Assembly: GCF_012911925.1 (NCBI RefSeq)
Contig: NZ_JAAXKY010000084.1
Span: forward strand, 1 to 32,705
Length of the DNA stretch: 32,705 bases
Direction of reading: 5' to 3'
From: Pseudonocardia xinjiangensis
GTDB taxonomy: Bacteria; Actinomycetota; Actinomycetes; Mycobacteriales; Pseudonocardiaceae
The translations under genes and the position numbers were made by a program. Shown here piece by piece: positions 29,172 through 32,705 of this stretch. A model generated the notes under the pieces. The model was not told the DNA's origin, searched no databases, and saw only the letters and a list, made by a program, of their open reading frames with translations. Positions within the stretch are counted from its first letter, which is position 1; each line of letters opens with the position of its first letter.

Positions 29172-29990
29172 TCACCAGCGTGTGCCGTCCCCCCAGACCT
29201 TCCACGGCGCGTTGCCGGTGTCCCAGTAGGTGTTGAGCCACTCGTAGTCCTTGTAGGTGTCCATGGCGGCCCAGAAGCCCTCGTGCCTGTTCACCGTGAG
29301 CTGCTGGTTGCGGGCCAGCTTCTGGAGTGGCTCGCTCTCAAGGAACAGTCCCTCGTCGTCGTTGAGGTAGTCGTCGAGGAACGCGCGCTCGAAGACGAAG
29401 TATCCGCCGCTCACCCAGCCGTTGACCTGCGTGGGCTTCTCGTTGAACTCCGCGACGACGTTGCCGTCGACCTGCATCTCGCCGAACTTCGACGTCGGGT
29501 GCACCCCGGTGACGGTGCCCATGCGGCCGCCGGCCTCATGAACCTGGATGAGGTTGTGGATGTCCACCGCACTCACCCCGTCGCCGTAGGTGACCATGAA
29601 GCGGGGGGTGTCGATGTAGTGGCGGATCCGGCGCAACCGGGCGCCGGTGCCGGCAGCGAGGCCCGTCTCCGCGAAGGTGATCTCCCAGTTCTCGTCCGCC
29701 ACCCCGTTGCGGAACTGGGGCTGGTGGTCGCCCTGCGAGAGCGAGAGCGTGAAGTCGGACGTGTGGGCGCGGTAGTCGAGGAAGAACTGCTTGATCTCCC
29801 AGCCCTTGTAGCCGAGGCACAGGATGAACCTGCGGTACCCGAAGTGGCTGTAGAGCTTCATGATGTGCCACAGGATCGGGCGGCCGCCGATCTCGACCAT
29901 GCCCTTGGGCAGCCGCTCGCTGACCTCTCGGATGCGTGTCCCCTGTCCCCCACAGAGGATGACGACCGGAATGTCGGAATTTGCTTCCAC
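29172..29990 (-). CDS. rfbF: Glucose-1-phosphate cytidylyltransferase
   Basis: A 272-residue nucleotidyltransferase. The N-terminal VVILCGGQGTRIREVSERLPKGMVEIGGRPILWHI holds the GGxGTR nucleotide-binding loop and the lysine of the sugar-phosphate site. LTLSLSQGDHQ-like strands, MVTYGDGVSAVDI, GMQ-type FGEMQVDGNVV and WVSGGYFVFERAFLDDYL match RfbF (about 257 residues in enterics). HEGFWAAMDTYKDYEWLN closes the active site. It makes CDP-glucose from CTP and glucose-1-phosphate, the entry to 3,6-dideoxyhexoses and other CDP-sugars. GTG 29988-29990 has GGAGGG 11 bases upstream; the longer frame was rejected. CDP-glucose 4,6-dehydratase and the other usual partners are not next to it. Confidence 0.93.
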   Translation of the reverse strand: MEANSDIPVVILCGGQGTRIREVSERLPKGMVEIGGRPILWHIMKLYSHFGYRRFILCLGYKGWEIKQFFLDYRAHTSDFTLSLSQGDHQPQFRNGVADENWEITFAETGLAAGTGARLRRIRHYIDTPRFMVTYGDGVSAVDIHNLIQVHEAGGRMGTVTGVHPTSKFGEMQVDGNVVAEFNEKPTQVNGWVSGGYFVFERAFLDDYLNDDEGLFLESEPLQKLARNQQLTVNRHEGFWAAMDTYKDYEWLNTYWDTGNAPWKVWGDGTRW

Positions 29991-30064
29991 CGGGAGCTTT
30001 TCCCTCCGCCGTGTCTGGAGCGCTCTGTCCGTTTTGGGGATGACGCCGAGAACGACCACTTCGT

Positions 30065-30114
30065 AGTGCACAGGGTGATCACGCGGCAAGTCCTGACGTG
30101 TGACCCTGTGCACT
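30065..30114. promoter_or_regulatory. Long inverted repeat in the divergent rfbF / regulator region
   Basis: AGTGCACAGGGT (30065-30076) and ACCCTGTGCACT (30103-30114) are perfect 12-base inverted repeats. CACG (30080-30083) and CGTG (30097-30100) add a further pair inside. The left flank also contains the palindrome GTGATCAC. It sits in a 298-base region between the rfbF start (29990) and the regulator start (30289). Further TGATC-N4-GATCA lies at 30159-30172. It may be an operator or an RNA hairpin in the rfbF leader; no other feature is visible in this gap. Confidence 0.55.
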
Positions 30115-30288
30115 TTCTGCCACCCGGCGGTGGCCGGACGGCTCTGCTCCGTTGCCACTGATCGGTGGATCACGCTGCCCCGAACGGCGGAGTCAAGGCT
30201 GTTCACCGCACTGCGCCGAGGAGACGCGCGCCACTCTGAGTACGCTCGCCTGCGCCCATCGAACGACCGATGACGGGGGTTGTGGTTG

Positions 30289-32705
30289 GTGTCCACGCGA
30301 ACGCAGCCGATCCCCGAGGTCGCATCGGAAGCATCGGTGGCCGGATCTCCGGCCGCCCGGCGCCTCGTCAGGGAGGCCGCCGCGGGCACCACCGGGGTAC
30401 GCAGGGTCGACATCATCGGCCCCGGCGGCCACGGCAAGACCGTGCTCCTCGAAGCGATCTCCGGAGCTCTCCGCGAGGCGGGCATCCCCGTCCGGCACGA
30501 CGTCCCGGCCGCGGGCGAGCCGCTCGCGCCGGATGTCGCGCTGCTGGTCGACGACGCGCATCTGCTGCCCCCGGCCGAGCTGCAGCGGCTCGCGCAGCTG
30601 GCCGCCGGCCCGGACGGCTACCTGGTGGTGGCCCACCGGCCGTGGCCGCGCCCGACCGGCACCGCTGCCCTCGGCGCGGCGCTGGCGTCGGCCAGGCCAC
30701 CGGTGGTGCTCGACGCGCTCGACCGCACCGGCGTCGCAGCGCGTGCCGGCCTGCTGCTGGGGGCCCGGTCCGGATCGCTCGAGCACCCGCCCGCCGAGCT
30801 GGTCGACCGGGTGCTCGCCCAGACCGGAGGGGTTCCGGCACTGGTCGACCGGCTCCTGACCGCGTTCATCGAGCAGGCGGGACCGGACCGCAGCCGGGTC
30901 GCCCTGCCTGCTCGCCCGCCGGCGGGGCTGCTCGCGCAGCTCGGCTACGTCGTGCAGGCACTGGGCCCCGGGGTCCGCGGGCTGCTGCTCGCCCGCGCGC
31001 TCGGCGCACCGTTGGAGGCTGAGGTACTGGTGCCCCTGCTCGCCATGTCGGACGGCGACGGCGCCGCCCGGCTGGACGAGCTGGTGGAGGCGGCGCGGGC
31101 GGCCGGCCTGCTGACGTCCGACGGGCTGGCGATCCCACTGGTCTCCGCGGCGGTGCTCGCGCACACGCCGCAGGCGTCGCACGTGGAGATGCGCCGCGCG
31201 CTCGCGGAGATCGAGCTGAACCGCGGGGGCAACCTGCTCGTCGCCGCGCGGGGCCTGCTCGGCACGGGAGCGAGCGGAGCCCGGGTGGCCGCCGTGTTCA
31301 TCGCGGCGGCGGAGGAGGCGTTGCGGACGGCCTCCCCGGTGGCGGGCGAGTTCTTCGAGGCCGCCGTGCGCGCCGGATCGCCTGCTCTGGAGCTGGCCGC
31401 GCGCCGCGCGGAGGCCGCCGTGCTGGCAGGCGACCTCGACCAGGCACTCGCCCAGGCCGACCAGGTGCTGTCCGACCCCGGGCAGGTGCCACCCGACCAC
31501 GCCGTCCGGGCCGGCACGGTGGCGGCGGCCGTCCTCGCCCGCCGGGGCATGCTCGCCCGCAGCGCGGAGCTGTACCGCTGGATGGGCACGGCGTCGATGG
31601 GCAGCGCCGCGGTGCTGGCCGTGCCCGCACTGATCGGCACGGGGGCGCTCGACGAGGCGCGCGAGGTGCTGCGTGGGCCCGTCCGGGTCTCCGGCGTCCC
31701 GTCCCGTCCGCCGACGCTGCTCGCCGGCGCCGAGGAGCTGATGGCCAGGGGCGTGTACGACTCGGTCGCCGGATCCCCCACGGCGGCGTTGTCGGAGCTG
31801 ACCCGCGCAGCGTCCCTGCTGGAGTCCTCGAACCGCGCGGCGCTGCTGCCGGACACCCCGGCCGCGCTCGCCGCCCTCGTCGCGGTGCACTGCGGGGAGC
31901 TCGACGTCGCCCAGTCGGTGCTGGAGCGCGCGGTCCGGGTGGGGCTCGGCGGCCGGAGCGCGGCCACGCGGCACCGCCTGCTGCTCGGCTGGATCGCACT
32001 CTTCCGCGGGGCCACCGCGGCGGCCCGGTCGGCGCTCGTGTCGGTGTCACCCCCGGGCACGCAGCTCGAGCCCCGCGACGAGTTCCTCGCCGCCGCGCTG
32101 GAGGTGGCGCTCGCCCGCCGCACCGGTGACCTCGCGTCGCTGATGCCCGCGTGGGGCCGCGCCCGGGAGGCGATCGTGCGGCACCCGGTGGACCTGTTCG
32201 TGCTGCAGCAGCTCGGCGAGCTGTCGATCGCGGCCACCAGGCTGCGGGAGCCGAGCTGGGTCCGTCCGCACCTCGACGAGGCCGCGGAGCTGCTCGCCAG
32301 CCTGGGCGATCCGGCGCTGTGGGCCGCACCCCTGCACTGGTCGGCGCTGCAGGCCGCGATCCTGTCGGAGAGCCGCGACGCCGCGCAACGGCACGCGGTG
32401 GCACTGGAGGCGGCGGCGGGCGCCAGCCGGTACACCGCGGCCATGGCCACGGCCGCGCCCCACTGGGTGCGGCTGCTGGACTCGGAGGTCGACGCGCCTG
32501 CCGTCGAGGCGGCGGCGCGGGGTCTGCACGCGGTGGGGCTGGCCTGGGAGGGCGGGAAGCTGGCGGGCCAGGCTGCCATCCGCACCCGCGACCGCAAGGC
32601 GATGAGCACCCTGCTCGGGTGCGCCCGCGCGCTGCAGAGCAGCGGATCCGCCCGATCCGGCGCGGAGCAGGATGCCGCCGGCCCCGCGGATGTCGACAGC
32701 GACAC
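30289..32705 (+). CDS. Large P-loop ATPase regulator, probably LuxR/STAND type (partial, runs off the window)
   Basis: An open frame of at least 805 residues with no stop before the window end, starting at GTG 30289. GGGGG lies 9 bases upstream and an in-frame stop just before. The N-terminal part has a Walker A (IIGPGGHGKTVLLEAI) near residue 47 and a Walker B (VALLVDDAHLL) near residue 87. There is no long insert in the ATPase core. The rest is a helical, Ala/Leu-rich array of TPR type, with phrases such as AVLAGDLDQALAQADQVL, ALVAVHCGELDVAQSVL and RRTGDLASLMPAWGRA. It fits large LuxR-type ATPase regulators, including the mycobacterial isoniazid-response regulator group (IniR). A C-terminal helix-turn-helix is expected beyond the edge but not seen. 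Divergent from rfbF. Confidence 0.7.
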   Translation, partial: MSTRTQPIPEVASEASVAGSPAARRLVREAAAGTTGVRRVDIIGPGGHGKTVLLEAISGALREAGIPVRHDVPAAGEPLAPDVALLVDDAHLLPPAELQRLAQLAAGPDGYLVVAHRPWPRPTGTAALGAALASARPPVVLDALDRTGVAARAGLLLGARSGSLEHPPAELVDRVLAQTGGVPALVDRLLTAFIEQAGPDRSRVALPARPPAGLLAQLGYVVQALGPGVRGLLLARALGAPLEAEVLVPLLAMSDGDGAARLDELVEAARAAGLLTSDGLAIPLVSAAVLAHTPQASHVEMRRALAEIELNRGGNLLVAARGLLGTGASGARVAAVFIAAAEEALRTASPVAGEFFEAAVRAGSPALELAARRAEAAVLAGDLDQALAQADQVLSDPGQVPPDHAVRAGTVAAAVLARRGMLARSAELYRWMGTASMGSAAVLAVPALIGTGALDEAREVLRGPVRVSGVPSRPPTLLAGAEELMARGVYDSVAGSPTAALSELTRAASLLESSNRAALLPDTPAALAALVAVHCGELDVAQSVLERAVRVGLGGRSAATRHRLLLGWIALFRGATAAARSALVSVSPPGTQLEPRDEFLAAALEVALARRTGDLASLMPAWGRAREAIVRHPVDLFVLQQLGELSIAATRLREPSWVRPHLDEAAELLASLGDPALWAAPLHWSALQAAILSESRDAAQRHAVALEAAAGASRYTAAMATAAPHWVRLLDSEVDAPAVEAAARGLHAVGLAWEGGKLAGQAAIRTRDRKAMSTLLGCARALQSSGSARSGAEQDAAGPADVDSD

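Noticed and set aside
30193..32705. Two long minus-strand open frames opposite the last regulator
   Set aside because: Low-complexity Arg/Ala/Ser composition without motifs; the plus-strand frame has Walker A and B motifs.
1..32705. Mobile elements, prophage, CRISPR arrays or defence islands
   Set aside because: No transposase, integrase, phage structural gene, spaced direct repeats or nuclease gene was seen, and base composition looks even throughout.

Overview
The window is high-GC DNA with dense genes, many GTG starts and short intergenic gaps. Its protein families are typical of actinomycetes: large LuxR-type ATPase regulators, an Rv1733c-like membrane protein, an MT0933-like small protein, a mycobacterial-type FadE5 and a VanW protein with a long disordered N-terminus. 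A mycelial or Pseudonocardiaceae-type actinobacterium fits best, but this is inferred from gene content only. I see no rRNA, tRNA, CRISPR array, insertion sequence or prophage.

Layout. 1-1129: the end of an unidentified gene, a DUF3024 protein and an AhpD-like peroxidase-family protein. 1198-3283: a tightly overlapping three-gene cassette (GT4-type glycosyltransferase, hexapeptide O-acyltransferase, small methyltransferase) that looks like a glycan-decorating unit. 3291-3800: a small membrane protein, convergent with the cassette. 3932-10328: three consecutive LuxR-type ATPase regulators, the first without its usual TPR-like region. 10396-12999 (minus): a complete polar amino-acid ABC importer. 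13209-13535: an MT0933-like small protein followed by a 19-bp hairpin. 13757-17344: a branched-chain 2-oxoacid dehydrogenase operon (E1 alpha, E1 beta, E2) without E3.

17443-20106 holds membrane or envelope genes of unknown role (FxsA, Rv1733c-like, SIMPL, DUF1206). 20232-21422 is a stand-alone AAA+ ATPase. 21630-24666 has an orphan GroES-like protein and then a large VanW/peptidoglycan-binding membrane protein. 24771-25761 has a two-CBS protein convergent with an NADPH-dependent FMN reductase. 26050-27909 (minus) is a FadE5-like acyl-CoA dehydrogenase whose promoter contains a TTACCG/CGGTAA operator. 28078-29142 is an exported zinc amidase with a peptidoglycan-binding domain. 29172-29990 (minus) is a glucose-1-phosphate cytidylyltransferase without its pathway. 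A divergent region with a long inverted repeat separates it from a fourth LuxR/STAND-type regulator that runs off the window.

Themes. Several genes concern the cell envelope or surface sugars (cassette at 1.2-3.3 kb, VanW, amidase, RfbF, small membrane proteins). Four large ATPase-type regulators lie within 33 kb. Nothing here is proven to be a new system. The strongest candidates for follow-up are the sugar-decorating cassette beside the regulator array, the orphan CDP-glucose synthase with its inverted-repeat control region, and the fadE5 operator.
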